DNA from: Chrysomallon squamiferum
Lineage: Eukaryota > Mollusca > Gastropoda > Neomphalida > Peltospiridae
DNA length: 64,000 nucleotides
Direction of reading: 5' to 3'
NCBI GenBank assembly: GCA_012295275.1
Contig: CM022678.1
Coordinates: forward strand, 18,219,637-18,283,636
In this document: positions 38,872 to 51,009 of the stretch, in pieces
Numbering within the stretch: position 1 is the stretch's first letter
How the letters are laid out: every line of letters starts with the position of its first letter
Program-made: the position numbers and the translations under genes
The notes under the pieces: model-generated
What the model was told of the DNA's origin: nothing
Databases searched by the model: none
The model's input: the letters and a program-made list of their open reading frames with translations, nothing else

Positions 38872-41423
38872 TATTTTATTGAATGTGTTGATTTGTAATG
38901 CTTCTGAATCTTTTGTTCATTTCTTCCTGCAGGTTGGATCTGGAGATAAAAAAGTGACATTTGTAGACACTAGCACAGATAATGGGAGTAAGTGTCTGTA
39001 CATTTAAACCTTTTACAGTTACATTAACATTGATGTTTCATTTTATTCTGTCAACCATAATAATGCAGAATATCTACATATGTATATATGTTTTTGTTTT
39101 CAGTTAGATATTTTATTGTTCTTCTAATTAAAACAGTTTTACATGGAAACCTAATTATTTATAATGATCCAGTATTGATGTTATTTAGTTATTGTTTTGT
39201 TTTTGATATTTTTTATTATTATTATTATTATTAAAATTGCTAAAATTATTATTGTTATTATAATTTTTGGTTTGTTTTGTGAAGTTGAATGTATGTTATT
39301 TTGTTTACAGATATGGGGGGTATGAATGTGAAGACAGGTCGTCAACTTGTACCAGGATTGTTACTAATACCTCAGTCTGGTATTGGAAACAGTAAGTTTA
39401 ATTTATTTTTCTCTCTCTCTCTCTGTTTTCTTATCGTTCTTTTGTCTTTCTTTTTCTGTTTAAGAAACCCACTGAGGTGATGGAGTCACTATGAATTCAT
39501 CAACCAGTTTTAAATTCATTTAAACAAATTAGCTTTTACTGTAAATTTTAAAATGAATCTTACAGTAAATGTGGAGTAAAAATATAAATCCTTTTCTTAT
39601 TTTATTTTTATTATACATTCAACGTTTTCTTCTTTTTTTTTATCTTTGATGCAATCATTGTATTTTTAATTTAATTGTTCAGTAATTGGAGTACGACCAG
39701 AACAACAGTTACAGGAATTGGCAGCAAAACACCAAATTGAAATTCAATTTGAGGATTACTCTTTAAAGGTAATTAGCTCAGAACAGAAACATGAGATTCA
39801 ATTTACAGTATTAATATTTTTAGAACTTTTTATCTGTTCAATACAGTGCCAAGGTATTATCCATTAGCAGTTAAAAATGTTCAAACTAGATAGAGAAGAG
39901 ATTAAATATTTTAATTCACGTGTAATAAAAATGTTGATTGGCTTGGCTTGTTTTCATGTAATGTTATGCTGTTTTAAGTCTCAGTTTACCATGTTTAAGT
40001 CTTCTTTTTTCTTTCTTTCTTTTTTTTTTCTTTTTTTTCGCTTCTGTAAAGTAACATAATCATAAATATATCTCATTAGGCTAAATTACGGTTTTGTTTC
40101 TTGAAATGCTGATAATCCAGTTTATTAGTGATGTATCAGTGGTGGAGAGAATTATTTAAACTTCTATCACAAATCTACTGTTAGTCATGTTAACTGCTAT
40201 TGACTGTCTCCATTGCAAACTGGCTATTACAGCGAAAACCAGCTGTTGAACGTAGGCCTCAACCAGAAATATATATTTTTTTGTTTGGTTTCTTGCAAAC
40301 AATCTCGCTTTTCAGAATACCAAGAATGAATATCTAAGTCATGTATCACTGAGTACAAACCCACCACAGGTACTTTGTGGTACTGGAGTCACACCAGAGG
40401 CATCGCGCGATGCTGCTGCCATGACGGCGATCAAGGTGTTTGCCGAAAAGGGCCTCATGGGAATGAAGGAAGAAAAGATGTCAGGTGACGGGTTGGTTTG
40501 ATTTGTTTCAATTTGTTACTGTTTTTTGAAAATATTTTGTTAACATGTTTGACAGATGTTGATAGTGTTTTGTTTCAGACCTTTTCTCTAAGCCCACTTC
40601 CCAGATATGCAGATATATTTTGTGTGTGTGTGTTTGAGAGAGAGAGAGGGAGACAGAGACAGACAGACAGAGAGAGATGTATACCCTTAAAGATTTGAAT
40701 GTTTTGGTATAGTATAAAGACAGCTAATGTGTCTTGAATGTTCAGACACTTCTTGTGTGTCAGTGTTTATCAGAGTAAAGACATCTCCAATATTTTTGGT
40801 GATGATGGCTAATATTTTGGTTAATATGATGATGGCTATATTTTAAATTTCTGAAAAGATGTATATATTTCAAGTTTCTAAAATGTTTCAATGTGTGTAT
40901 GAGTGAAAGAGAACTCAAGTTTGACTTTATCCTATTTTGTCAAGATTGTTTTTCACATTTTAAATTTGTGGTGGATGCTGACAATTTCCTCTAAGTGATT
41001 GTTAGAATTTTATTAAATAATTGGGATATCCTATGTGGTAAATTCCTTATTACATTTTTTCTTCAGAAATAATACATATTCACAAAAAAAAAAAAAAAAA
41101 AAAAAAATAAAATAATAATGTAATAAGTACACAATCTAAAAAATAAAATAAAAATAATTCCTTTCAGTTACCATACTTCAGTCAGGAGTGTAAAAGAGTA
41201 TAATTGTCCTGGAAAAATTAAAAATAATATATAAATCATGTTTTAATTTAAATAATAATAAAGAAAAAAAAAAAGAAGGAAACCTTAATAATAGTAGTAG
41301 TAGTAATAATAAGAATGATAATGATTAATGATGAAATATGTAGGTGTTGATGCCTTGTATTTAGTTACAGAAAAGCTTTCTTTTATTTCAGCCATCATGT
41401 TAAAGTGGAAATGTCTAAGCTAG
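30309..41423 (+). CDS. stau: Staufen, double-stranded RNA-binding protein
   Basis: Fifteen coding exons: 30309-30390, 30970-31382, 31940-32144, 33124-33244, 33748-33938, 34258-34343, 35343-35570, 35912-35992, 37454-37600, 38140-38295, 38933-38987, 39311-39391, 39683-39768, 40316-40484 and 41392-41423. All introns are GT-AG and phases join without a stop, giving 710 residues. Five dsRBDs are visible: dsRBD1 about 150-220 ([12 protein letters not shown]), dsRBD2 about 234-322 split by a Pro/Tyr loop ([11 protein letters not shown]), dsRBD3 about 350-418 ([24 protein letters not shown]), dsRBD4 about 482-551 ([13 protein letters not shown]) and dsRBD5 about 620-690. The spacer between dsRBD4 and dsRBD5 contains [10 protein letters not shown], like the tubulin-binding spacer of vertebrate Staufens. 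Exon 2 encodes a glutamine tract (about 137-147). In known family members dsRBD3 and dsRBD4 bind RNA stems, dsRBD5 mediates dimer or partner contacts, and the protein acts in mRNA localisation, translation and Staufen-mediated decay. The last exon adds only [10 protein letters not shown] after a phase-1 junction and is the least certain part. Confidence 0.96.
31213..31300 (+). repeat. CAG/CAA glutamine-coding repeat in Staufen coding exon 2
   Basis: Mixed CAG and CAA codons encode eleven consecutive Gln, then HQQ, just before dsRBD1. The mixture of codons makes the tract less slippage-prone than pure CAG. Confidence 0.85.
31816..31939 (+). repeat. Three tandem copies of a 3' splice-site block
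   Basis: The 21-base block ending cactgttttgtgttgacag occurs at 31816-31836, 31873-31893 and 31919-31939 with no mismatch. Each copy is followed by AtCTCAC or AgCTCAC. The third copy is the real acceptor of Staufen coding exon 3. Using copy 1 or 2 would add 103 or 46 nt, shift the frame, and bring in stops. Confidence 0.93.
37997..38132. repeat. TTTA, AAT and TTTA tracts before a Staufen acceptor
   Basis: TTTA units (about 38000-38032), AAT units (38037-38067) and TTTA units again (38108-38131) lie immediately upstream of the acceptor of the exon at 38140, so part of the repeat forms the polypyrimidine-side context. Confidence 0.9.
38829..38868. repeat. Poly-T run
   Basis: About 38 T bases in the intron upstream of the Staufen exon at 38933, about 65 bases before its acceptor. 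Confidence 0.93.
40618..40676. repeat. GT, GA and ACAG short tracts
   Basis: Short GT, GA and ACAG runs lie in the last Staufen intron, about 130 bases after the donor of the penultimate coding exon. Confidence 0.8.
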
Positions 41424-43048
41424 GACCTCATCCAACCATGGCTGGAGCTGCAGCACACTTGAGCAAAATAGGATAAAGTGGGCAGCTTTAAAAAACAAAA
41501 CAGAAATCAAAGAAGAACTCATATTATTAATTTTCAAATCCTTGCATGATAAAGTTGTTGTTGTTGTTCAGTTTTACTTGCTGGTTTATTGTGGATATAG
41601 CTGAAAAATTATATTCAAAACAATAAAATTAAATAAAATATAATTGTATGTAATAATAATAAAAAGTTTAATTATTATTTTAAGAAATTAAAAAGAACAT
41701 GAAAAAGAACATTTTAAAAATTATATCCACTATAGAGCAGCAACCATCTGTTCTTTTGCATTAATAGATTAAGGAAAAAATTGAACAACATTGATGTTTA
41801 ACTTATTACAAGTTGTTATTTTTCTTACTACCTTCTTTATCTTCGAGTTAATATCTGTATTGTTTTTAAAATCCAGAAGTTTTTTCATGTGGAGTAATAA
41901 TCATACTTTGTGATATCTTGTTGTAGGTTGTGTTGCTTCTATTTATTACATTCTGCAGATAAAACAGCTGAAAATACTGAACTTGTATAACATGAATCTA
42001 GTTCATTAATGTTCTGATACTGAGTAAATTATTCTGTTACTTTCAGATAGTATTTGTTATTGAATACTGGATTGTTTAAAAGCACATTTCTTTTCTATCC
42101 TTTTTAAATTTAAAATTTTGATTATTACAATTATGCAATCACATGTTGCATGACTTGAGTGGGTTTTTTGTATGCCTTTTTCCCATTACACTCTGCTTAA
42201 AGTTTGCTATACTGAATATGTCAGTGACACTGATACCCTGTTTTATTCAAACCTATTCTGCTGATATTTTTGCATGATTGTTGCAGTTAATGTATTGCTT
42301 GAGATATGATGGGTTTGTCAGGGACATAAATTATTTATCTAGAGATGAAGTTAATCAGATAATAATTATCAGTCCAGTCTTTAGTCCTTATATCATGCAA
42401 GATAATAATTAACAAGATTATTATTAGTATTATTTTTTTTTTAAATATATCATTATATCAATACTGTGTAATCTTTATAGTTGTGAGAATCTGGAATGTA
42501 TAGTGATGAAAGCACTGATTCAGAATCCATGACAAAAAACCCACGTATGCTAATAATAATTAGTTAATAAATAAATAAAAAGGTAAAAGATGACTGAGAT
42601 AAAGCCAGAAATTTTAACTTTATCTGAGATACGTTTTAAAATAATATAGGAATGGGTTTTTCATGACACATCATTAATTAACATCAAGTGACTGACTTAG
42701 AATATAAATTATATAAAAGTGATGTCTGTCTCAGGATTATCTCGAAGTAAAATTTTAAACCATTATGCACATCACTGAAATTTTTTAATTGAGATCTTTC
42801 TAAATGACTCAGGAAAATAAAAATAAATAAATTAAGAAAATACAATAATCAGTACTGTAATGCAAATACCAAGAAATCTTTGTAAGTTTCAAATCTTAGT
42901 TCATTTGTGAGGTAATAAATATTTACTTTGAGATAAAAACTAGTAAGGATTTGAAAACTGGAGTTTAATTTCCTTTTGGAAATCAGTTTTAAACTATTTA
43001 GGGCAAAACATAGGTAACATCAGTGCATTTATGTTTAATTTGCTCTGC

Positions 43049-43085
<37 letters not shown>

Positions 43086-44463
43086 ATGTTTGGTTTCTGT
43101 CTTGTGTAAATGTCTTGGCTTGATGTCACAGCTTTTTCGCTCAAACTCTGGCTTGATAACTCAGACTGATGTGATGACTTGATGTTAATATATTTGGTAC
43201 CTCACAGATTTAAATGCATGTTGAATTCTTGTTGTGATCGTATTCCATCCATGTTTAAAGTGGGTATCTCCAAATCCTGCATTTACCACTAGGATAAGTG
43301 GACTGTATTAACAGAATGTTGTACTAAAATCTAAATACTGACCCAGCCTTTGTCAGAATGCTTATAAAGAGCCTCGTAAAGATGTCATCTTGTTCAAGTC
43401 ATTTTAGCTTGTTTGACTTTGCATTCATGAAAATTAAATAATTCATAGGTGAAGTTAATTTAGAATTATAGTTCAAATATGCCAAAACAGGTTAAATGTT
43501 TTTTTTATTTTTATAAGTAATGATGATAATGAGATCCATAGAGATTATTTGTGCTAATGTTTACAAAGCATGTGTCTAATTAGATGTTGTTTTCCTTTTT
43601 CTTTTCTTTCTTTTCTTAATTTGTTGAAAACAGCTTGTTCACTATCTGTACTTTTAATACTGGTGGTTTCCTTTTGTCATCTTTTCAAGTTAATTGTTAC
43701 AAAATATGGTAGATAAAGAAAGAAGAAAAGATGGAAAGAAAAAGGAAGAAGATAAAAATCATGTTGATTGATTAATTAATATGTAGTGGAAAAAATGTAA
43801 CGATGATGTTAAGAGAAAGCTCTTGCTTGCAGTATTTAATTGCTGGTTATTTTTCAAATGTTGGGTTAAAATGCATATTTGTTAATATTTAGGGGACATC
43901 CATAGTGTCCAAGTGAAAAAAAAAAAGAAATAAAATATTTTATTTCAAACTAATTCTCAATCGTTTATATATTCAGTCACTATTGCTTCCTCCCAAGTTC
44001 ATCACACAAATTGAAATAATGCATTTAATATGCATTTGATGTATTAAATGAAAAATTAAAAAAAAAAAAAAAGGTAGAAAGGTTAATAATAATAATTAAT
44101 TAATTAATTAATAAATAAACAAATAAATAAATATAAAAAAATCAATTAATAAACAAATGTCTCCAAATTCTCATTCTTCATGTATGATGATCAGAGTACT
44201 TGCCCATGTGGACTTTGTGGATGGCCCCTTTTTATGTCAGCTTGGTTTTTATCAGTATATTATTGCAGTTTATCATGGAAATATTTTAATGAAAGCTTCT
44301 CTTGGAGTGCGGCAGAAAGTTGCTGCTCTAATTTAAATCAGATTGAATGTTAACATTTGGATTGTTTGTGTGAACAAATTTTGTAAAGAGAGACTATTAA
44401 AGATGAAAAAAGTTGATGCATTATTTATTTTTATTTTTTTTGATTATCTATAATAACTGCCTG

Positions 44464-44496
<33 letters not shown>

Positions 44497-45904
44497 AGTT
44501 GTATTTTGGTTACCTGATAGAAATAGATTTGGTGGTCACCTGATTTAAATATGTTCAGTTACTTTTTAATTACCTGCTTCAAAAATATTCAGATAACTCA
44601 ACTAAGCTGATTTAAAATATTTTGTTTAAATTATTTTTTTATCTCATTTTCAGTTTCAGAAACTTAAGACAAACAATGTGCTTTGTTGTTAGAACAAAAA
44701 TAATATTATTAGTGAATATAGCAGCTCCGTTCTCAGTTTTCTTTCAAGTCAGACGGCTGACAAAAGCTGTATTTGTTGAAAATGTTTTGACCACTCGGGT
44801 ATTGTTTCATGAAAGAAATAACTTTATGATGCTAGTGATCAGTTCTTTATTGAATAATTATAATAATAATTAAAAAATAGAAAGAAAAAATTCCCCCAAA
44901 ATCCCCAAAATAATGAATTGTAGAATAACAAGCAAAAGATATCATCAACAGAAATAAAATTAAGGACCCATATCTATTCAAGGTACCATTTTTTTGGTGA
45001 GTTTTTTTAAATATTTTTATACTCAGTTCACCTTGAATAAGACATAAATAATGATTTTACAAAAATAAAAGGTTGTTGTAAAAGTAGGAGTGATCCTCTC
45101 CAGGATGCTGTACAGTTTTTTTATATGAAATAAATGGCTTGGATTGCATTTGAAATGTGCAGATACTGGTTATAATATCAAAACTGCATTGCAAAAAATT
45201 GTTTATTGGCAAAACAAATGAATAAGAGACGTCTGTCAGTGTAATATACTGTGGATCATGCTTTTTTAAAACATTGTTGCATCTGCATGTTTCCAGTTTG
45301 GGGGATTTCCTTCAATTTGGAGTGTTTTGAATAATGGGTATATATGTATGTATGGGATGGCATGTTGGAGAGTTCAGCTGCAAAACATAAATCTATTGTC
45401 TTGAGAAAAATGCCTTTCTGCTTTGGAGAAATGATTGGAACAAATATTTCATTATAATACTTTATTGAATAAGTATGAAATCAAAATCAGCATAACAATA
45501 TACATCTACTAGTTTTATATGATTTTCTTTTTTAAAATCAGTCAGTCTCTATTTTCCATGCTTTATATCCATGCTTCTCTATAAATGATCAAAGCATCAT
45601 GTCGTTTGTCAGACAATAAATGCTATCACTGCAGGCCCTGATCAACTGTTAACATTGTTATAAACCTCTTAATTAAAAGCATAAGCATATCTCTGAAAAA
45701 ATTGTTCTTTCTTGGCATTATGTAAATGAGTCTTTGGTACACAAAGTCATGATTACACGAACCTGATGACCAATATAGCCACATTGTGAGAACATAAACA
45801 TTTGGTGATGGGTTACTGGGTTATGACAAAGATACAAAATTTCACTATTTATAGCAATGAGGTCATTTATTTTATGTTCACTGAGCTATTTTGTTGATAC
45901 ATTC

Positions 45905-45949
<45 letters not shown>

Positions 45950-46517
45950 CAGCTGTTTCTTTAAATTTTCTCAAAATCATCATCATCTTTATAATCGATC
46001 CTTTTTAGTAAATTCAGTGGTTTACTGGGTAGAACTCTATCCAAAAAGATCAAAATGTAGAAGAACAAAAAAAAAAAAAAAATATATATATAATCTGACA
46101 AACAGTTTTCTTAGGTTAAGGCTAGGCCTGTGTTTTGATGATGGTAAAAAGAAAGGGTGGCCAGTTTATTTGTTGAGAGGATAAACTGGTTAGTGAAAGA
46201 GAACTTAATAATTATGGAATTAATGTCTATGTACACGTCACTGGCAGATATATGTTTTTTTATATCAGATTAAAACATATCAAGGACTTGCTTCCTGGTA
46301 ATTAAAACTGTTAAAAAAAAGTTAACAAATAACATTTTTTTTAAAATTACAAATTTACTTGCTAAAACATTTCAGTTGGTAATTCATTCCATGGCAACAC
46401 TTATATAATGTATATATAATTCAAAGTATATATATTTTCATGATGTTTCATTTTAGGTATCTAAAGAGGCATTGCTTTCAACCTTCTCTAACATTTGTAT
46501 TTTGAAAGCAGTATTTA

Positions 46518-46554
<37 letters not shown>

Positions 46555-47200
46555 GTTTTTTTCAAAACATTTTAATTTATTTTTATATACTGAACAAAGT
46601 AATTGTTTAAGCAGCTAAATAAACATGAAAAAACTGACTTAAATATAATCTTTATCTGTGATATGGAAACATGATTACCATGGCTGTTAATTCTTTCAGG
46701 TTCTAGTACCAACTGTATCCTCAGAAACTTGATTTTATTATTTATTTATTTTCCTGACTCAGCAAAGGGAAAACATCCATTCTGAAGGTAAAAAGAAAAC
46801 ATTTAAACTGTAGCACAAGAGGAATTAATTTAAATAGCTTATTAAACCCCACAAAAAACTATGGCATACTTTGTATAAAAACATGAGAAATTAGTTGTCT
46901 ATTGTTGCCTTATTTTGTTTTACATTTTTTAGTTTCTATTCTGTTGTTAGAATCCTACATAATTAGGAAACTATCTTGATGTAGGGATTTCCATTCACAA
47001 AAAAATAATTATGTGATAATTTCTATTTTTTTTATTTTATTTAATAGGTGTGTATAAAAAGATTGGGAGGAGAATAAATGTCATGAATTTCATTTTTTTT
47101 GTTTTTATTGATTATTATTATATATTTTCTTAAGATTTGTTATGTTATTCACCCTACCACAGTTTCTTGTTTTTTTTTTGAAAACATTCAAAATAGATTC
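41424..47200 (+). other. Region downstream of Staufen, possible long 3' UTR
   Basis: No exon with coding character is seen on either strand. The plus strand is strikingly T-rich, with many ATTTA and TTTTGT motifs, and AATAAA hexamers begin at 41622. Simple tracts include poly-A (about 41083-41107, just before this stretch, and about 44468-44494), TA (43052-43080), GT (45910-45948) and TTA (46517-46552). How far the Staufen 3' UTR reaches cannot be told from sequence alone. Confidence 0.5.
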
Positions 47201-47219
47201 TGATAGTCATGGATCTAAC

Positions 47220-48160
47220 CTCTGCAGACTGATAGTTGATGGTACAGTTTCTGTAGATTTTATATTGGTTGGTCTATATATTTTGTAGATTGATAGAGGT
47301 AGGCCTAGTTTCTGTAGACTCATAGTTGTTTTTTCTAGAGAGGCATTGTGGCTTGTTTTCATGTTACAGATACAGAGATCAGTACTTGTTTTATTCCTAT
47401 TTGTATTTTATTGTTAAACATCTTTATACATTTCTGTAACATTGAAAGGACATTGTGCTCTGATGTTACTGTACACATATTACTACATATTTTTAAAATA
47501 TGTTTAGATTCTGTAAATAGGGACTTGTCTGTCTAGCTGATGTCTTCTTGTAGCTTAATACATTTTATATTCTAGACTGGTTAATGGCAGGCAGTTTAAG
47601 GTGCTCATTAAAATAAATTTAAATTGTGCCTTTTTAAAAAAGATAAAAAAAATCTTCTCTTATTTGCTTGGTCTAAAAACAAGTCTTCAATTTGGAGATG
47701 TTTAAATCAATTCGTACACTTCAGCTGTGGATATTTTTTGGTCATAGATTTTTGACACATTTAGTAAATTCTATGTATTTTAAATCCTGTAGTGTTTGGA
47801 GGAGAAATGACTGGATTGAGAAAATAAACTTTTCTGAATGGTGCTTCTCTGAAGGTTGTTTTTCAGATTTTTATATACATTCTGTAAAATTCTTAAAATC
47901 TTGTTTTGTAAATTATATTTTTAGATATGTTTTTGGTTTTATTTTGTATCTTCTTCAGTAATTTCTCAATATGAGTTTATTATTAGAACCTAGTTGTGGA
48001 TGTAGTTTCAGTAGTTTGATAGCTGTGGTTCTAACTTCTATTGACTGATAATTTTGTGTCTAGTTTCTCTAGTTTGATAGTTGTGTGTCTAGTTTGTGTA
48101 CATTGATAATTGTGGTTCTAACTCTGGACTGAAAATTGTGGGTCTAGTTTTTATAAATTG
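47220..48160 (+). repeat. Minisatellite of about 29-30 bases, early copies
   Basis: Degenerate units of the kind tctgtagactgatagttg followed by gtctaactt recur at 47223-47330 and 47995-48150. Cleaner two-unit versions lie at about 51545-51608 and 56645-56708 inside the larger repeat copies. Confidence 0.7.
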
Positions 48161-49134
48161 CCCAGTTCATCTTTTCTAGAATGGACTCTAGGTTTGTTTT
48201 CATGAAACCACTGTTTGTTTTATTTTATTTTTATTGTTTTATAATATTTATTTTTACAATTCTGTAACATTGGTACGACATTTTGCTCTGTATCTTACTG
48301 AAAGTTCTTTACAAGAAACTTGCTCAGTATCAGAGTTAGAACTGGAGTCTTGCATTTAGTGAAACTTCTTTGAATCAGTATAGAAAGAGACTAGGTTTAG
48401 TTTCTTTTTTAAAGTGCACAGAATATTCTGTTTTTACCTGCCAATGATTTTGGTATTTTATAACGATATAAATCAGGTAGGAAGATGTAATCACTGAAAT
48501 TATTATTATTATTATTATAGTCATCAACATTGTCATCATTATCATTATTACTATTATTAAAACAAAATGTATTTCTTTGTTTTATTTTTTTTTGCATTAT
48601 TCACCATGTTTCACCACTTACAAATGGGAATGAAGATTTTGAGTTAAAATAGGTTTTCTGTGCTTTGATATAATTATTATATATATTTTATAAATACTTC
48701 TTTTAGTCATCTACAGAAACAAGAAGATATGGCAAATTTTATTCATTTTCTTCAGTAGGATGTTGAAGTGACATTCTCAATGATTAGTTGATAGGAGAAC
48801 TCATACTAAATGATTAATAGGAACACTGCTCTGTAACAGTGCTTGAATGAAATCTGATAAACTTTTTCTTGAAAATGTTTATATAAATGGAGTGTTGACT
48901 ATTTTGCTGTAAGAAATCATTTGCGTGAATACACATTTTTATATTTATATGTTTAGTTTTTAATTATTTGATCATTTTTAAAATTATTATTAATTTTCAA
49001 TTGAAAATGTTGATAATCTTTCTATGAATACCACTGAATACAGTTTGATCATTAAAACTTCTTAATAGATCGCTGGTGTTTTTTCATAATCTGATGTTGT
49101 CATTTAGAGTGTGTAACTACATTTTTGCATTATT

Positions 49135-50095
49135 AAGTAAACTAAATAAGAAATAAATAAAAAAGTTTAGGAATTTGATAATGTAAAACATCTGTAAAGA
49201 AACATTGCATTTTCCTTACATCAGGTGAGATTATCATTTTTACTTTTATTTATTTATTTATTTATAATCTGTTTGAGGATTAATTTTAAAAAGTTTCCTA
49301 TCAGTTGACATCCTGTTGATCTGAATTGATGTAACGATAATAAATGCTTCTCTTTCTGTAAAATATTTGTTGGTGAGTAGGCAGTGATAAATTTTCTACA
49401 CTGACCAACTGCTATATAATTTGTATTTAGAGCTCTGTAAGGAACAGAAGTCCATCCTACTGTGAGTTGATTTTACATTAGTTAAAACACACACACATAC
49501 ACACACACACACACGCATGTGCTATTTTGTTGAAATAGTATAGTGTGGAAAATTTGCTGTAAGCAAGACTTCCAAGATGTGGCTAATTGATCTGTTTTCT
49601 TTAATAAATTGTTGTGTTTTTTGTTTAGTTGGATCTTGAGAAAACATTTTTTTGTGTATTACAAGTGGACTCATTCTTATGGTTCTTTCAATGTAATTTG
49701 AAAAGTACAGAAGGAGCAAACTTGATTCTGAAGAAAACAGACATCTGTACGTTATTGTGTGTAAAAGTTTTGAAATCTTTTCTTACCTAGCAAAAGTTTT
49801 ATTATATAATATTGTATATAAAGATGAACCATTATGACACTCATAAAATAAAGAATAAAAAATAAAATAAAGTTTAATAAATTATATGGTATACTATTTT
49901 GTTCAAGTATTACAAGATTGGTAAAAAAAAAATAATAAATAAATAAAATAAAGATTAATAAGTTACATAGTATACTATTTATGAGATTAATAAAAAAATA
50001 AAAATAAAATAAATGAAGAAGATTAATAAATTATACAGTACAATTTTTCTTGTAGTATTACTGTGGGTAAGTTTTGAAATCTGTTGGAACATTCT
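49135..50095 (+). repeat. First, diverged copy of the inter-monomer block
   Basis: Shares with 51650 onward and 56735 onward the order: tgataatgtaaaacatct, ttgcattttcctta, cttctctttctgtaaaatat, then a stretch of AAATA-type runs. It is shorter than the other two and clearly more diverged. Confidence 0.8.
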
Positions 50096-51009
50096 AACAT
50101 TCATGTTTTAGTTCTAAAATAAGAAAGAAAAATAGTAGGATTATAAATTAATATTATCTGTTATTTACGATATGAACTTTTTTACTTTATTCCTAAAAGC
50201 AGTACCTGAAATTTCAAAGTAAAGCTAAAAATAAACTTTTCTGAATGAGACTTCTCTGGATGTTACTTGTTTTTGTAACTCTTTTATGTACTCTGTAAAA
50301 TTCTTAAAACATTTGTTCATTTTGTAAATTATAATTCCTTTTATTGTCTATTGAAACACATTGTGTGTCTTCTGTCACAATTTCTCCATATGCCTTTATT
50401 ACTAGAGCCTTAGCAAAGTCTCTACATCAATCAATGATCTGGAAATGTCAAAGGATATTAACATTTTCTGTAAAAGTTCAGATCTGGTAAAATAGCCAGT
50501 GTTAATTGTCATAAGTATTTTTTATTTATTTTTTTATTTTAATCCTAAGTTGTACATAAAGTCTAGCAGTGAGAGGTAGTTTTAGATTTTCTGTAATTCT
50601 CTGCTTTGCAAAATGTTATGATAGATTCCTTGTATAATTATTTTTAAGGCATATAACTTACTGCATTCTTTGATGCAAAAGACTTGCAGATACATTCAGA
50701 GATCAGTTTTTGGTTCCTGTTTTAGTTTTAAAATAAGAAAGAAAAATATGAGGAATATACATGAATATTCTTTCTTATTTATTTCTATGAACTGTATTCA
50801 GTTTGACTTTATTGCTAAAAGTAATATATGGTTCAAAAAACTTAAAAATAAACTTTTTGATTGATACTTCCCTGAATGTTATATTCTTTCTGTAGAATTC
50901 TTAAAATCTTGCTTTGTAAATTATATTTTAATATTTGTGTTTGCATTTATTTTGTTTTTTCTTCAGGAATTTCTGAATATGAGTTTATTATTAGAACCTT
51001 AGCAAGGCT

